DNA of 64,000 nt from Candidatus Villigracilaceae bacterium (GCA_026645935.1 JAPKMP010000005.1:124001-188000); one strand, 5' to 3'. Positions 10,911 to 20,989 are shown, counted from the first letter of the stretch. The notes: generated by a model not told the origin, from the letters alone. Numbers and translations: made by a program.

Positions 10911-12278
10911 ATGAAACCCAACCGCCTCCCTTACATCCTCCTGATCTCCTCCATGCTGGCGTGCAATTTTATCGCCAACTTTATTACTCCCCCAACTGCC
11001 ACGCCTGTTCCCACCTCCACGCCGACACCGCTCGCGCCTGCCTACATCCCACCGAACTGCCAGAATATTCCGCTGGCGACGGTTCCTCCCGCCACGGCGC
11101 TGGCTCAACCCACGCCGGAACTGCAAGTCAATCCCGAGATCTCAAAGGATACCCAGCGCGAAGTGTTCAACCAGATGGTCTCGACCATCGAGGATGTTTA
11201 TGTCTATCCCGATTTCAACGGGAAGGATTGGAACGCCATCGCTGCAAATTATCGCGCCCAAATCGAGGCGGGTCTTTCCACCGAGCAGTTTTACAGCGCG
11301 ATGCAAGCCATGATCGTGGAACTGGGTGACGAACATTCCGGGTTCGAGTCGCCAGCCGATGTGGCGCAGTCCGAGGCGGATCTTTCCGGGAATAACGATT
11401 ACGTCGGGATCGGCGTTTACATCCTGCCGCAATTGGAAAAGAATCAGGCGACGGTCATCTTTGTCTTCCCCGGCTCGCCCGCCGAACTCAGCGGATTGAA
11501 ACCGCACGACACCATCCTCGCCGTGGATGGCCTGCCGATCGCTGCCAATGGAGAAAGCTATCTTTTCCTTGCGCGCGGACCGGAATGTTCCGCCCTCGTA
11601 TTGACGGTGCGCTCGCCGGGCGGGGAACCGCGCGATGTGATGATTGTCCGCCAGCGGATTCAAAGCCCGCTGTTGATCGACGCGCGCCTCGTCCCGACTT
11701 CGGACGAATCGCGCATCGGATACATTTTCCTCCCAACGTTTTTCGACCAGACCATTTCCGGTCAGGTGGAGGATGCGCTGCGGAGTTTCGGTCCACTCGA
11801 CGGATTGATCATCGACAACCGATTGAACGGCGGCGGGAGCAGTGACGTGGTGGAACCCATCCTCTCGTTTTTCGCATCCGGCACGATGGGTGAATTCGTA
11901 AGCCGCGACGGAAAACGACCGCTGACGATCACGGCGAATCCCATCGAAAATTCACAGGACGTTCCGCTCGTAATTCTGGTCAGCGAGGAAACCGTCAGTT
12001 TCGGCGAGATCTTCTCCGGCGTATTGAGGGATTCAGGGCGCGCGCAGATCGTCGGTCAGACCAGTTTGGGGAACGTGGAGATTCTCCACGGCTATGATTT
12101 CCCGGACGGCTCCCGCCTTTGGATCGCGGCGGAGACCTTCGACTCGGCGTTTTCGGATACGGATTGGGAAAAGACCGGCATCATTCCGGACCTCGCAGTG
12201 ACCGCCGATTGGGATGAGTTTATCTTTGAAACCGATCCGGCAATCCCTGCGGCTTTATCGCTGCTGGGTCGCCAGTAA
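10911..12278 (+). CDS. S41 family C-terminal processing peptidase (PDZ-containing lipoprotein)
   Basis: PDZ-like GSPAELSGLKPHDTILAVDGLPI, IGYIFLPTFFD, VILVSEETVSFGEIFSGVLRDSGRAQIVGQTSLG. Confidence 0.8.
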   Translation: MKPNRLPYILLISSMLACNFIANFITPPTATPVPTSTPTPLAPAYIPPNCQNIPLATVPPATALAQPTPELQVNPEISKDTQREVFNQMVSTIEDVYVYPDFNGKDWNAIAANYRAQIEAGLSTEQFYSAMQAMIVELGDEHSGFESPADVAQSEADLSGNNDYVGIGVYILPQLEKNQATVIFVFPGSPAELSGLKPHDTILAVDGLPIAANGESYLFLARGPECSALVLTVRSPGGEPRDVMIVRQRIQSPLLIDARLVPTSDESRIGYIFLPTFFDQTISGQVEDALRSFGPLDGLIIDNRLNGGGSSDVVEPILSFFASGTMGEFVSRDGKRPLTITANPIENSQDVPLVILVSEETVSFGEIFSGVLRDSGRAQIVGQTSLGNVEILHGYDFPDGSRLWIAAETFDSAFSDTDWEKTGIIPDLAVTADWDEFIFETDPAIPAALSLLGRQ

Positions 12279-12296
12279 AAAGCCAATTTTACAGCC

Positions 12297-12683
12297 ATGA
12301 ACTATGTCATCCAGCCCGACTCTAAGGACCGGATCATAAAGGTAAGAGCAAAAGGCAAATGGGACCTGGAATTCGGTCGCGCCATGAGCCGCGAGATCGC
12401 CGGGACGGTGGATGCGACCCATTTACGGCTTGTCCTGGTGGATATGCGTCAGGTGGTGATCCGCGCGTCCATCCTTCAGATTTACGAACGGGTAAAGGAA
12501 TTATGGGATGAACATCAAAGCGCCAAACAGACCGTTTGGAAGGTGGCGGCGGTCTTAACGCTGGACGACCAGGAGTTCAGGAAGGAGATGCAGTTTTTCG
12601 AGAACACCGCTCAAAATCGCGGGCTTCCCTATCGCATATTCAGCGAAATGGATGAGGCGTTTGGTTGGTTGGCCAGCCCATAA
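12297..12683 (+). CDS. STAS/SpoIIAA-like small protein
   Basis: 128-aa ORF, alpha/beta pattern with LRLVLVDMRQV. Confidence 0.4.
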   Translation: MNYVIQPDSKDRIIKVRAKGKWDLEFGRAMSREIAGTVDATHLRLVLVDMRQVVIRASILQIYERVKELWDEHQSAKQTVWKVAAVLTLDDQEFRKEMQFFENTAQNRGLPYRIFSEMDEAFGWLASP

Positions 12684-12802
12684 TCCTTCTCTTTCGGCAC
12701 AAGGTTCGCGTCGTGAATGGGCTTTTGCATCCCTGCCTGCGAACTGCCGCTCATCGCGAAGGCGAATGATGGCAGTGAAGCAATCTCGAAATCCTGGGGA
12801 AA

Positions 12803-14293
12803 TCATTCCTTCTTCAAGGATTGCAATCGTTCCGCCAATTCCGTTTGTATCTCGCTGTAGGCTGACTTCCCAGCCACATTCAGCATCTCATGCGGGTCGT
12901 TGACCAGATCATACAATTCCGTTTCCCCTGTGGAGTATTCGGTATATTTCCATTCAGGCGTGCGAATGGTATAGAACTCGGGAATCATCGAGCCGACTCC
13001 CTCTTCGGTGGGCCAGTGTTCGAGTAAAAGGGCGTCTCGCCACGGCGCAGTTGGGTCTTCAAGCAATGGACTCATGTTCAAGCCATCCACAGTATCGGGA
13101 ACGTGGAACCCCGCCCATTCTGCAATTGTGGCATAGAGGTCGATGTTGGCGACGAGACTGGAATCGATTCGCGGTTCGAAGTAGCCCGGTCCATACACGA
13201 TGAACGGGACTTTGACGCAGGCTTCGTAGGGACAGTTCTTCGTCGCGCCGAAGCGGTGATCGCCGATGGTCAGGCCGTTGTCTGAAGTAAAGATGATGAT
13301 GGTGTTCTCATCCAGCCCGGCTTTCTTCAAAGCGGCGGCAATGGAAGCGACGCCGTCATCCACGGAGAGGAGCGAGCGTAGGATCTGCAAATGGATGGTA
13401 TCCAGCTCGGACTCTGAAAGAGGCGAGAGGTCCCCGATGTAATCCGGCTTGTCGCGGATGTTCTCCTCGTTGAAACTGGGCGGGCGGTATTGCACCCAAT
13501 CCCAGCCGGTGCTGGCGCGGAAGGAATCCTTGTGGCGCGGCGCGCGGATGTAGGGGGAATGCGGGTTGTAGTAATTGACCGTCATGAAGAACGGCGTGTC
13601 TTTCGAATCGCGAATGAAAGCCAATGCCAGACTCGTAATAACGTCGGCGCTGAAGTTGAAATCGTTGCGTTTGTATTCGACGATCTCGCCGTTCTGTGAA
13701 AGGCTGAAGTTGTAATAATACTGAAGGTTGCCCGCCTCTTCCCTTTCCACGATGTTCCTGCCGAGAAAAACATTCCACACATCCCAGCCTGGTTGTACGA
13801 CGCCGAGAGGCGCCAGGTCATCGTAACCGTTCATGTATTTGCCGAGATAAGCCGTATGGTAACCGCACTCCTTCAATTGGATCGAGAAGCTGGTTTCCGC
13901 ATCGAACTTTGGCGCGCCGCCCATGGGCAGGTTGTTCGTCAACACCTGATGGTTGTGCGCATACTGGCCGGATAAAATGCTCGCGCGGCTCGGGCAGCAC
14001 AATGGCGTGGTGGCAAAGCTGTTCTCGAAGACGACGCCGTTCTTCATCAATTCGGTTTTGACGAAAGGCATGTAATCGACGGTGTGATAGGGCTGGTCGT
14101 CGGTGACGATGAGGATGATGTTCGGGCGCGGGTCGTTAAATCTCTCCGGCGTGGCGGGAGATGGGATGTCGATATCGAAGATCGTCGGCACATGATCGAT
14201 GACGGGCGTGGGAGGGTTGTATGGCGGGGGCAGTTCTTCTGTGACGCAGGCGGAAAGCAGGAATGCACATGCAACGAGCAGGATCCGTTTCAT
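12803..14293 (-). CDS. Sulfatase (type I, formylglycine-dependent) lipoprotein
   Basis: LCCPSRASILSGQYAHNH (C-x-P-S-R), IILIVTDDQP, IIIFTSDNGLTIGDHRFGATKN. Start at MKRILLVACAFLLSAC, a lipobox. Confidence 0.88.
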   Translation of the reverse strand: MKRILLVACAFLLSACVTEELPPPYNPPTPVIDHVPTIFDIDIPSPATPERFNDPRPNIILIVTDDQPYHTVDYMPFVKTELMKNGVVFENSFATTPLCCPSRASILSGQYAHNHQVLTNNLPMGGAPKFDAETSFSIQLKECGYHTAYLGKYMNGYDDLAPLGVVQPGWDVWNVFLGRNIVEREEAGNLQYYYNFSLSQNGEIVEYKRNDFNFSADVITSLALAFIRDSKDTPFFMTVNYYNPHSPYIRAPRHKDSFRASTGWDWVQYRPPSFNEENIRDKPDYIGDLSPLSESELDTIHLQILRSLLSVDDGVASIAAALKKAGLDENTIIIFTSDNGLTIGDHRFGATKNCPYEACVKVPFIVYGPGYFEPRIDSSLVANIDLYATIAEWAGFHVPDTVDGLNMSPLLEDPTAPWRDALLLEHWPTEEGVGSMIPEFYTIRTPEWKYTEYSTGETELYDLVNDPHEMLNVAGKSAYSEIQTELAERLQSLKKE

Positions 14294-14856
14294 CCCAAAT
14301 TCCCAACCAGGTCCAACTCCGGCGCGATCCTTCGCATGGCTTGAATTACATTGCCGACGTGTTCCCACAAGTCCACGCCGAATTCCTTTGCGGCGCGTTC
14401 CATCTCCCCGCGGTCCGTCCCGGCGGCGAAGGCTTTATCCTTCCACTTCTTTTTGACCGAACTCGCTTCGAGATCGTACAACGAGCGCGATGGGCGGACG
14501 AGCGCAACGGCGGTGATGAGTCCGGTCACTTCGTCGCAGGCGCAGATGGCTTTGCGTCGTATCGTGTCGCGAGGCAGGTTGAGATGGTCGGCGTGACTCA
14601 GGATGTCCTGAACAATATCTTCTGGCACGCCGCGTTCGCGCAGGATGGGTGCGCCGTCCTGCGGATGATGTTCCAGGGATGGGTGGATCTCCCAATCGAA
14701 ATCGTGCAGCAGACCGATCAAGCCCCAGGCTTCCACATCCTCGCCGAATTTCTCGGCGTAGAAACGCATCGCGGCTTCAACGGACAGCATATGCCGCACC
14801 AACCCCTCGTTCTTGACATATTCGCGGACAAGGGCAAGGGCTTCTTCATGAGTCAT
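14290..14856 (-). CDS. HD-domain phosphohydrolase-like protein
   Basis: GLVRHMLSVEAAMRFYA, GLLHDFDWEIHPSLEHHP, ILSHADH. Overlaps the sulfatase start by 4 bp. Confidence 0.7.
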   Translation of the reverse strand: MTHEEALALVREYVKNEGLVRHMLSVEAAMRFYAEKFGEDVEAWGLIGLLHDFDWEIHPSLEHHPQDGAPILRERGVPEDIVQDILSHADHLNLPRDTIRRKAICACDEVTGLITAVALVRPSRSLYDLEASSVKKKWKDKAFAAGTDRGEMERAAKEFGVDLWEHVGNVIQAMRRIAPELDLVGNLG

Positions 14857-14875
14857 ATCGATTCTCCAGTTTGAA

Positions 14876-14989
14876 TGTCATTGCGAGGACGATCGTCCGA
14901 AGCAATCCAACCATAGAATAATGAGACTGCTTCGCGCCAGGTCTTGATATGGCTTCGCCCTACCCGACCAGCGGCGCTCGCAGTGACAC
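14876..14989. repeat. Intergenic palindromic repeat (TGTCATTGCGAGGAC…GCTCGCAGTGACA family)
   Basis: GTCATTGCGAG / CTCGCAGTGAC arms (10/11) plus internal GAAGCAATC…GACTGCTTC. Confidence 0.65.
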
Positions 14990-15624
14990 TATTGTATCGG
15001 CTCCGGCTCGCCCAAAACGGGCAGCGGCTTCGCGACCAGCATATCCCATACGGCTTGGGAAGCGGCAAAGGTCTCGCGAAGGTTCCACCACAGGCGCGCG
15101 CGTTTGAGGAAATAACGGTTCGCCGCCTCGACTCCCGTCGAGTCGATGCCGAACCAGTTGCATAGCGCCAGCGCCCTCGGCATATGAAAATCCTGCGTGA
15201 TCAAGATCGCCTTGTCAACGCCGAAGATGTCCTTTGCGCGGTAACAGGTATCGTACGTGCGCCTGCCCGCGTAGTCGAGTACGATGTCTTTATCGGGCAC
15301 GCCGTGTCCGAGCGCGAACTGCCGCCCGGCTTCCGGCTCATTGTATTCGATAAAGCGGTTATCGCCGCTGATCAGGATTTTTTCGATCTTCCCGGCTTGA
15401 TATAAGTTGACAGCCGTCAACATGCGGTCGCTCAGCACCGGTCCAGCCGAGCCGTCGCGCAGCAAACCAGCGCCGAAAACGATCGCGATTCGTGTTTTGG
15501 GCACTTCGCCCGCTGTATACGTTCTTGGGATCGCGTACAGCCCCATGACAATTCTTGGCAACAACAAACAAACGGCGGCTGCGAGCAAAGCCCGCCAAAA
15601 AAATTTCAAGAACTTACCGAACAT
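14989..15624 (-). CDS. SanA/YdcF-like (DUF218) membrane protein
   Basis: AIVFGAGLLRDGSAGPVLSDRMLTAVNLYQAGKIEKILISGDN; AILITQDFHMPRAL. Confidence 0.8.
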   Translation of the reverse strand: MFGKFLKFFWRALLAAAVCLLLPRIVMGLYAIPRTYTAGEVPKTRIAIVFGAGLLRDGSAGPVLSDRMLTAVNLYQAGKIEKILISGDNRFIEYNEPEAGRQFALGHGVPDKDIVLDYAGRRTYDTCYRAKDIFGVDKAILITQDFHMPRALALCNWFGIDSTGVEAANRYFLKRARLWWNLRETFAASQAVWDMLVAKPLPVLGEPEPIQ

Positions 15625-15628
15625 CGCG

Positions 15629-16651
15629 CTATTCTATCAAATCCAGCAGGTCCAGCCCCGAGGCGGTCACATAGACAATGAACTCCGCGTATGCGGCATC
15701 GTCCACCGGCGACATCTCATCGAAGCCATAGATCGTCTGCATGGCAGCTTTGCCTTCGGGCGTCGTCATGAAATCGATGAGCCCGCGTTGGATGCCGCGC
15801 CGCATTTCAAAAGGCAGCGCTGCAGACATGGAAATATTTTCATAAGGGATGATGGCGGGGATGCGCCACGCCACAAGGATCCTGTCCATCACGTCGGGAT
15901 AATCCGCTTCGAGGACGGGGGATTCGCGGGCATCGACGAAAGTCGCGCCGAAATCGCAGATGTCATCAGCGTAGACTCCGCGCACCACATTGGGCTGGCC
16001 TTCGAGAAATGCCCCGGCTCTCGTCTGGACCTGGGACCGATTCAGCAATCCGAGCGGCACTACATACCCCGAAGGCGAGACCTCGTCGCTCCAGCAGGGC
16101 TTTTTATCGGCGAATTGTTTCAGGGCGGAGGCGGCGTCTGTGATGTTCTCTCCGCGTGCATCGTCGAAGTAGGCGGTGAATTCGCCATCGCGGTTGATGA
16201 CGATTTGCGCCCCATAGAACATCCCTCCGTTGCGGACTCGCGCCAGCAATGCCGTGACCGAATTATTCTCGCGCGCAAGCACGAATGCATACGGCGAAAG
16301 CGAAGCGATGTGGGCATTCCCGTTTGCAAGCGACTCGACCAATTTTTCTTCCGAGGCGGGAATCACTGTCACGATGCGGTACCCTGTCCGTTCTTCGAGA
16401 TAGGCGGCAAGCCTGTCGCCCGCAGAGATGACAGGATCGGTCGGGCGCGGGTTTGGAGCGAGGGCGAGGATCAAGGGATTGTTTTCAGTGCCGGGCTCGG
16501 GAGGAGTCTGAGGCGCTTGTGTGGGACCGGGAGTCGGCGTGCTGGTAGGAATCGCTGTGGGAGTCCCCAACGTCACCTGCAACGGAAATGAACATCCAAG
16601 CGTAAAGAATAGTGTTATCGTAAGCAGGACTTTTCTGGTATCGAGCATCAT
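15629..16651 (-). CDS. PhnD-like phosphate/phosphonate ABC transporter substrate-binding lipoprotein
   Basis: FFTLGCSFPLQ lipobox; ISAGDRLAAYLEERTGYRI, NAHIASLSPYAFVLA. Confidence 0.65.
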   Translation of the reverse strand: MMLDTRKVLLTITLFFTLGCSFPLQVTLGTPTAIPTSTPTPGPTQAPQTPPEPGTENNPLILALAPNPRPTDPVISAGDRLAAYLEERTGYRIVTVIPASEEKLVESLANGNAHIASLSPYAFVLARENNSVTALLARVRNGGMFYGAQIVINRDGEFTAYFDDARGENITDAASALKQFADKKPCWSDEVSPSGYVVPLGLLNRSQVQTRAGAFLEGQPNVVRGVYADDICDFGATFVDARESPVLEADYPDVMDRILVAWRIPAIIPYENISMSAALPFEMRRGIQRGLIDFMTTPEGKAAMQTIYGFDEMSPVDDAAYAEFIVYVTASGLDLLDLIE

Positions 16652-16689
16652 GACCTTGCTATAATAATGCAGGTTTCGAAAGGACGAAA

Positions 16690-17361
16690 ATGAAAAACAC
16701 GTTTAACACGATCATGTCCATCCTGATTTTGGTGGTGCTTGCCGCCGGGGTCTATTTTATCGTAGAGACCGTGCGTGAGACCGCCGCTGCGGCGTCGCAG
16801 CCGATCGAGCAGGTGAATCAAGCCAATTATGCCCTGCAGACTCAGATGGCGCAATTGATGAATCCCACACCCACGATCATCCCGGACCCGGTGACATACA
16901 TCAATGAGATTCGCGCGCTCGCCCGGTTGGAGACGATCCAGTACAGCGTTTCTCAGGTGATGACGGGCGAGGATCGGCAGGGGACTCTCGGCTTTGCCTT
17001 TGGTACAAAGATCCTTGTCGTTGTGCATGGCTCCGTGATCGCGGGAATCGATATGGAGAAGATCCAGCCAGGAGATATGCGTCTCGAAAATGGGATTTTA
17101 TACGTGAACCTTCCCCCGGCTGAAATTCTTGCTGTCACGCTGGATACGGAGAAGGTCGAAGTGTACACGCTTCAGGAAGGGCTGCTGGCAGATGTGGACC
17201 CGACTCTGGTTTTGCAGACCATTCAGGGCGGGCAGGACAAGATCCTGAGCGTTGCGCTGGATGATGGGATCCTCCTCCAGGCGGAGCAGAATGCCGAAGC
17301 ATACTTGTTGAGATTCTTCAGCGCGCTTGGGTATGACACGGTCATCTTCCCTCAGGATTAA
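16690..17361 (+). CDS. DUF4230 domain protein
   Basis: ALARLETIQYSVSQVMTGEDRQG…LVVVHGSVIAGIDMEKIQPGDMRLENGILYVNLPPAEIL. Confidence 0.65.
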   Translation: MKNTFNTIMSILILVVLAAGVYFIVETVRETAAAASQPIEQVNQANYALQTQMAQLMNPTPTIIPDPVTYINEIRALARLETIQYSVSQVMTGEDRQGTLGFAFGTKILVVVHGSVIAGIDMEKIQPGDMRLENGILYVNLPPAEILAVTLDTEKVEVYTLQEGLLADVDPTLVLQTIQGGQDKILSVALDDGILLQAEQNAEAYLLRFFSALGYDTVIFPQD

Positions 17362-17380
17362 GCGGCCCGACCATTCGAGA

Positions 17381-17419
17381 GACCTGACAGGTTTTAGAGA
17401 CCTGTCAGGTCTTTTTTTT
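17381..17419 (+). terminator. Rho-independent terminator
   Basis: GACCTGACAGGT-TTTAGAG-ACCTGTCAGGTC followed by a run of eight T. Confidence 0.85.
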
Positions 17420-18121
17420 CTATGGCGTGCAACTCACAGGGAAGGAAACCTGTTCCGTTATTTCATTCGGCGACAGAATCTTCAGCTTCACCCAGTATTC
17501 GTTCGGGGCGTTGATGCGGTAGAACTCGTTGATGACCTGCATGCCCGATTGTTCATAGATCAAAGTGCCCACATCCGAGACGACGCCCGTGCTCGCCTCC
17601 CACTGCCATGTGAGCAGGGTGGGACCATTCGTGGTGATCTCCGCTTCGAAGAAAACTGTCTGCGGGAATTGGTCGCAATTGACGACGATCCGGTTCGGCT
17701 CGACGCGCAGATCCACTTTCGTCACGCTGACGAAAGGGTCTGAAACAACAGGCAGGAGAGAAGCATCGCCGCGTTCATCCGTAACCTCGGACGAGACCCA
17801 GCAAAATCCGCCCGGGTTGATGGGATCTTCGACTTGCCACCAGGTTGAATCGTCGTTCCGTCCCACAGCCACAAGCGTTCGACCCTGGCGAATCTCGTTC
17901 AGGCTTAAATAAACCGTTCCGGGACCAAACCTGCAATTGGCAAGTTCCACGATCACCTGCACTCCGATTTCAACAGGCATAGGAGTAGGTGTGACGGGCG
18001 GCTGAGTGGGATCAGTTTGGGTTGCGGGAACAACCGTCGGCGTGGAGGGAGGCGGTGCGACCTGGTTCACGCATCCCGCCAGCACAATTACAAGTCCCGC
18101 AAGCAGGGCAAGGCGATTCAT
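17420..18121 (-). CDS. SH3b-like lipoprotein
   Basis: LVIVLAGCVNQ lipobox; CRFGPGTVYLSLNEIRQGRTLVAVGRNDDSTWWQVEDPINPGGFCWVSSE. Confidence 0.6.
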   Translation of the reverse strand: MNRLALLAGLVIVLAGCVNQVAPPPSTPTVVPATQTDPTQPPVTPTPMPVEIGVQVIVELANCRFGPGTVYLSLNEIRQGRTLVAVGRNDDSTWWQVEDPINPGGFCWVSSEVTDERGDASLLPVVSDPFVSVTKVDLRVEPNRIVVNCDQFPQTVFFEAEITTNGPTLLTWQWEASTGVVSDVGTLIYEQSGMQVINEFYRINAPNEYWVKLKILSPNEITEQVSFPVSCTP

Positions 18122-18231
18122 TTTTCCTCCTTTTTCAAAATATCCATATAACTACAGACGACACGTCCTCGGAAAATCGGTATTGCGGAAATAGAAAATA
18201 TGTTCTATACTATTGTATCTTAACTCCTGCC

Positions 18232-19059
18232 ATGCTCCGGTTTCATCAGCCTTCATCTCCTTTGGGAAGATTTGTCGAATCCCTGGTGTATTTCGAGGGG
18301 CTCGACCCTGCCCATTCGCTGGAACGCTTCCTGCCGGACGGCAACACGGAATTGATCTTCAGCCTTTCGGATGAGCCCCAGCACATCCATGATAATGTCA
18401 CTTTGAAAGTCGTTCAATCCTGCCATCGGTCATGGGTCAGCGGAGTGCGCACACAACCCATCACCATCCCTTCCGGCAGGAACAGCCGCATGCTGGTGGC
18501 GGCTTTCCGCAAAGGCGCGGCTTATCCCTTCTATCCCTTCCCCATGCATGAGATCATGGATACGGTTGTGAACGCCGATCTTGTCTTTGGCAGCAGCATC
18601 CTTTCCCTGCGGGAGCAATTGCTCGCCTCAAAATACGTCGAGGTCATGTTCCATCTGGTCGAAAAATTCCTGCTCGAACAAGCCGGGGATCGTATCCATC
18701 TCGAATCCCCTTCGCGTTGTGTGGAGTTCGCCGTAAAGTATCTCGTCTGCGAGCCGCACAAAACCCGCCTGCTGAGCCTTTCAGACCAGATCGGGTATTC
18801 GCAAAAACATTTCATCGATCTTTTCAAGAAACAGGTAGGCGCGACTCCCAAACGCTACCTGCGGATTCTCCGTTTTCAGCACGCGATTCATAAATTGGAA
18901 GCTCACGCCTCACCCCCCGATTGGACCGGGTTCGCCCTCCGAACCGGATTCTACGACCAGGCGCATTTCATCAACGATTTCAGGAGTTTTTCCGGCTTTA
19001 CACCCGCCGAGTATCTGCGTTCGAAAGTGGATACCTTGAACTACGTGCCGGTCCTGTAG
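18232..19059 (+). CDS. AraC-family transcriptional regulator
   Basis: C-terminal HTH: LSLSDQIGYSQKHFIDLFKKQVGATPKRYLRILRFQHAI…GFYDQAHFINDFRSFSGFTPAEY. ATG at 18232. Confidence 0.85.
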   Translation: MLRFHQPSSPLGRFVESLVYFEGLDPAHSLERFLPDGNTELIFSLSDEPQHIHDNVTLKVVQSCHRSWVSGVRTQPITIPSGRNSRMLVAAFRKGAAYPFYPFPMHEIMDTVVNADLVFGSSILSLREQLLASKYVEVMFHLVEKFLLEQAGDRIHLESPSRCVEFAVKYLVCEPHKTRLLSLSDQIGYSQKHFIDLFKKQVGATPKRYLRILRFQHAIHKLEAHASPPDWTGFALRTGFYDQAHFINDFRSFSGFTPAEYLRSKVDTLNYVPVL

Positions 19060-19139
19060 GTAAATATTTTCCAATACGCGCAGTGTCGTCTCCGATAGGA
19101 TTATATTCACGCCATTTCATATCCAAAGGAGATAAAACC

Positions 19140-19547
19140 ATGGAAAACCTTTTTATCAATCATCTGGCTGTATTCGTTTGCGCGATTGCCAACCTCGCCC
19201 TGGGCGCATTGTGGTATTCGCCCGCGCTTTTCGGCAAGGCATGGCAAAAAGAAGCCGGTCTGACCGACGAGCAACTTGCCAAACAGAATCCCGCCAAGAC
19301 CTACGGGCTGGCTTTCCTTTTCTCGTGGGTCATGTCCTACAATCTCGCATTCTTTTTGGGGGATTCCGCCACAACACCGGCATGGGGCGCGACGGCGGGC
19401 TTCCTGGCCGGGTTCGGCTGGGCAGCATTGACGATCGCCATCATTGCCCTCTTCGAACAACGCTCGTGGAGATATATCTTCATCAACGGCGGATTCATCA
19501 CTGTATACTTTACCCTGATCGGCTTCATCCTCGGCATCTGGCGTTAA
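19140..19547 (+). CDS. DUF1761 small membrane protein
   Basis: NLALGALWYSPALFGKAWQKEAGLTDEQ. Confidence 0.7.
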   Translation: MENLFINHLAVFVCAIANLALGALWYSPALFGKAWQKEAGLTDEQLAKQNPAKTYGLAFLFSWVMSYNLAFFLGDSATTPAWGATAGFLAGFGWAALTIAIIALFEQRSWRYIFINGGFITVYFTLIGFILGIWR

Positions 19548-19559
19548 AGGAGCAGCGAC

Positions 19560-20129
19560 ATGAGCAGTCTCGATAAAGCCATCCAAACCCAACTGGAAAA
19601 CATCCAGAAGAAGACCGGCAAATCGCTTGCAGAGTTGGCCGCGATCGCAAAAAAGAGCGGGTTGACCAAACACGGCGAATTGCGCGAAATGTTCAAGGAA
19701 AAATTCGGGCTGGGTCACGGCGATGCAAACACCCTCGTCCATCATGTGCTCAAGTCTGACGGCACAAGCGCCGCGGCAGGCAAGGCAATGGATGTGGTGT
19801 TGGAAGAAATCTATTCCGGAGCCAGAGCCGCCCAGCGTCCCATCCATGAGGCGTTGATGAAGCAAATCAACAAGTTCGGCGAATTCGAGATCGCGCCAAA
19901 AAAGGGATACGTCAGCCTGAGGCGCAAGAGGCAATTTGCCATGATCGGACCAAAAACGAATGCTCGTTTCGAGGTGGGCATCAACTCAAAGGGGCTGAAT
20001 AAAAATCCGCGACTTATGGCGCAGCCCAAAGGGAGCATGTGCAATTACATCGTGGCGCTGACAGACGCAGGGGAAGTCGATGCGGACCTGATCGCTTGGA
20101 TCAAATCCGCGTATGAGGAAGCCGGGTAG
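19560..20129 (+). CDS. DUF4287/DUF5655 domain protein
   Basis: N-terminal GKSLAELAAIAKKSGLTKHGELREMFKEKFGLGHGDANTLVHH; C-terminal EIAPKKGYVSLRRKRQFAMI. Confidence 0.65.
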   Translation: MSSLDKAIQTQLENIQKKTGKSLAELAAIAKKSGLTKHGELREMFKEKFGLGHGDANTLVHHVLKSDGTSAAAGKAMDVVLEEIYSGARAAQRPIHEALMKQINKFGEFEIAPKKGYVSLRRKRQFAMIGPKTNARFEVGINSKGLNKNPRLMAQPKGSMCNYIVALTDAGEVDADLIAWIKSAYEEAG

Positions 20130-20152
20130 ATTCTATTATCAAAGGAGATCAA

Positions 20153-20500
20153 ATGTCGCAACCGTTTGTTTGTCATGTGAAGTGGGGCACATCCGACCCT
20201 GCCGTGCTGGAAAGATTCCTTTCACAATTGTTCGGTTGGAAGTTCCAGGCCTTCGCCCCGGGTTATCTGATGTACCTGCCCGAAGGCGGGGGTGTGAGCG
20301 TGGGAATCAACGCATCCACGCAGATGAGCCCCGGCGGATCGCCGAATGTGTCGATCCGCATTGAGGATATCGATGCCATCCTGTCCAAGGCACAGGAACT
20401 CGGCGGGCGCGTGGCAGTGCCGAAAACCATGATAGGGAACGGCGCCTTTGCCTTCATCAATGCGCCTGACGGCAACATCATCGGCTTGCAACAATTATGA
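20153..20500 (+). CDS. VOC/glyoxalase-like protein
   Basis: FLSQLFGWKFQAFAPGYLMY…VSIRIEDIDAILSKAQELGGRVAVPKTMIGNGAFAFINAPDGNIIGL. Confidence 0.75.
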   Translation: MSQPFVCHVKWGTSDPAVLERFLSQLFGWKFQAFAPGYLMYLPEGGGVSVGINASTQMSPGGSPNVSIRIEDIDAILSKAQELGGRVAVPKTMIGNGAFAFINAPDGNIIGLQQL

Positions 20501-20524
20501 TCCATATCGTCTTCGGAGGTTTTC

Positions 20525-20989
20525 ATGACGGTTGAACAGGCTTTCAAGAACAACCTTATTCAATTAATGACCGAGACGTTCGAGACGCCGATGGGAATCT
20601 ATCTCGACCCCGGGACGTCGCTATTTCAAACGCTTGATGCGATTTCCGCCGAAGAAGCATCGGTCCCCGTCGGCAGGAAGTGTGCCTCGCTTGCCGCTCA
20701 GGTGGCGCATGTGACCTTCTTCATCGAATCCTTCGAGCGATTTGCCCTGCAGGGCGACGACAGCCCGCGCGATTGGGGCTTGATCTGGCGCACGGTGGAA
20801 AAGGTCACACCGCATGAATGGGAAGAGTACAGATCGAAACTGCGCGGCGCTTACGAACGCATGATGAAACTCTTCAACGAGAATACCGCCTGGAACGAAG
20901 ACAGCATCGGGGGAGCACTGTCCATTGTGGTGCATTCGGCGTACCATCTCGGCGAGATCCGTCAGGCGTTATGCATCTTGAAAAGTTGA
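20525..20989 (+). CDS. DinB-superfamily-like protein
   Basis: AAQVAHVTFFIESF…VVHSAYHLGEIRQAL. Confidence 0.65.
   Translation: MTVEQAFKNNLIQLMTETFETPMGIYLDPGTSLFQTLDAISAEEASVPVGRKCASLAAQVAHVTFFIESFERFALQGDDSPRDWGLIWRTVEKVTPHEWEEYRSKLRGAYERMMKLFNENTAWNEDSIGGALSIVVHSAYHLGEIRQALCILKS

Noticed and set aside
15407-16591. 394-aa plus-strand ORF opposite the PhnD-like gene
   Set aside because: Antisense shadow spanning two convincing minus-strand genes.
15629-16651. Complete phosphonate uptake/C-P lyase system
   Set aside because: Only a PhnD-like binding protein is present; no phnC/phnE or C-P lyase genes adjacent.
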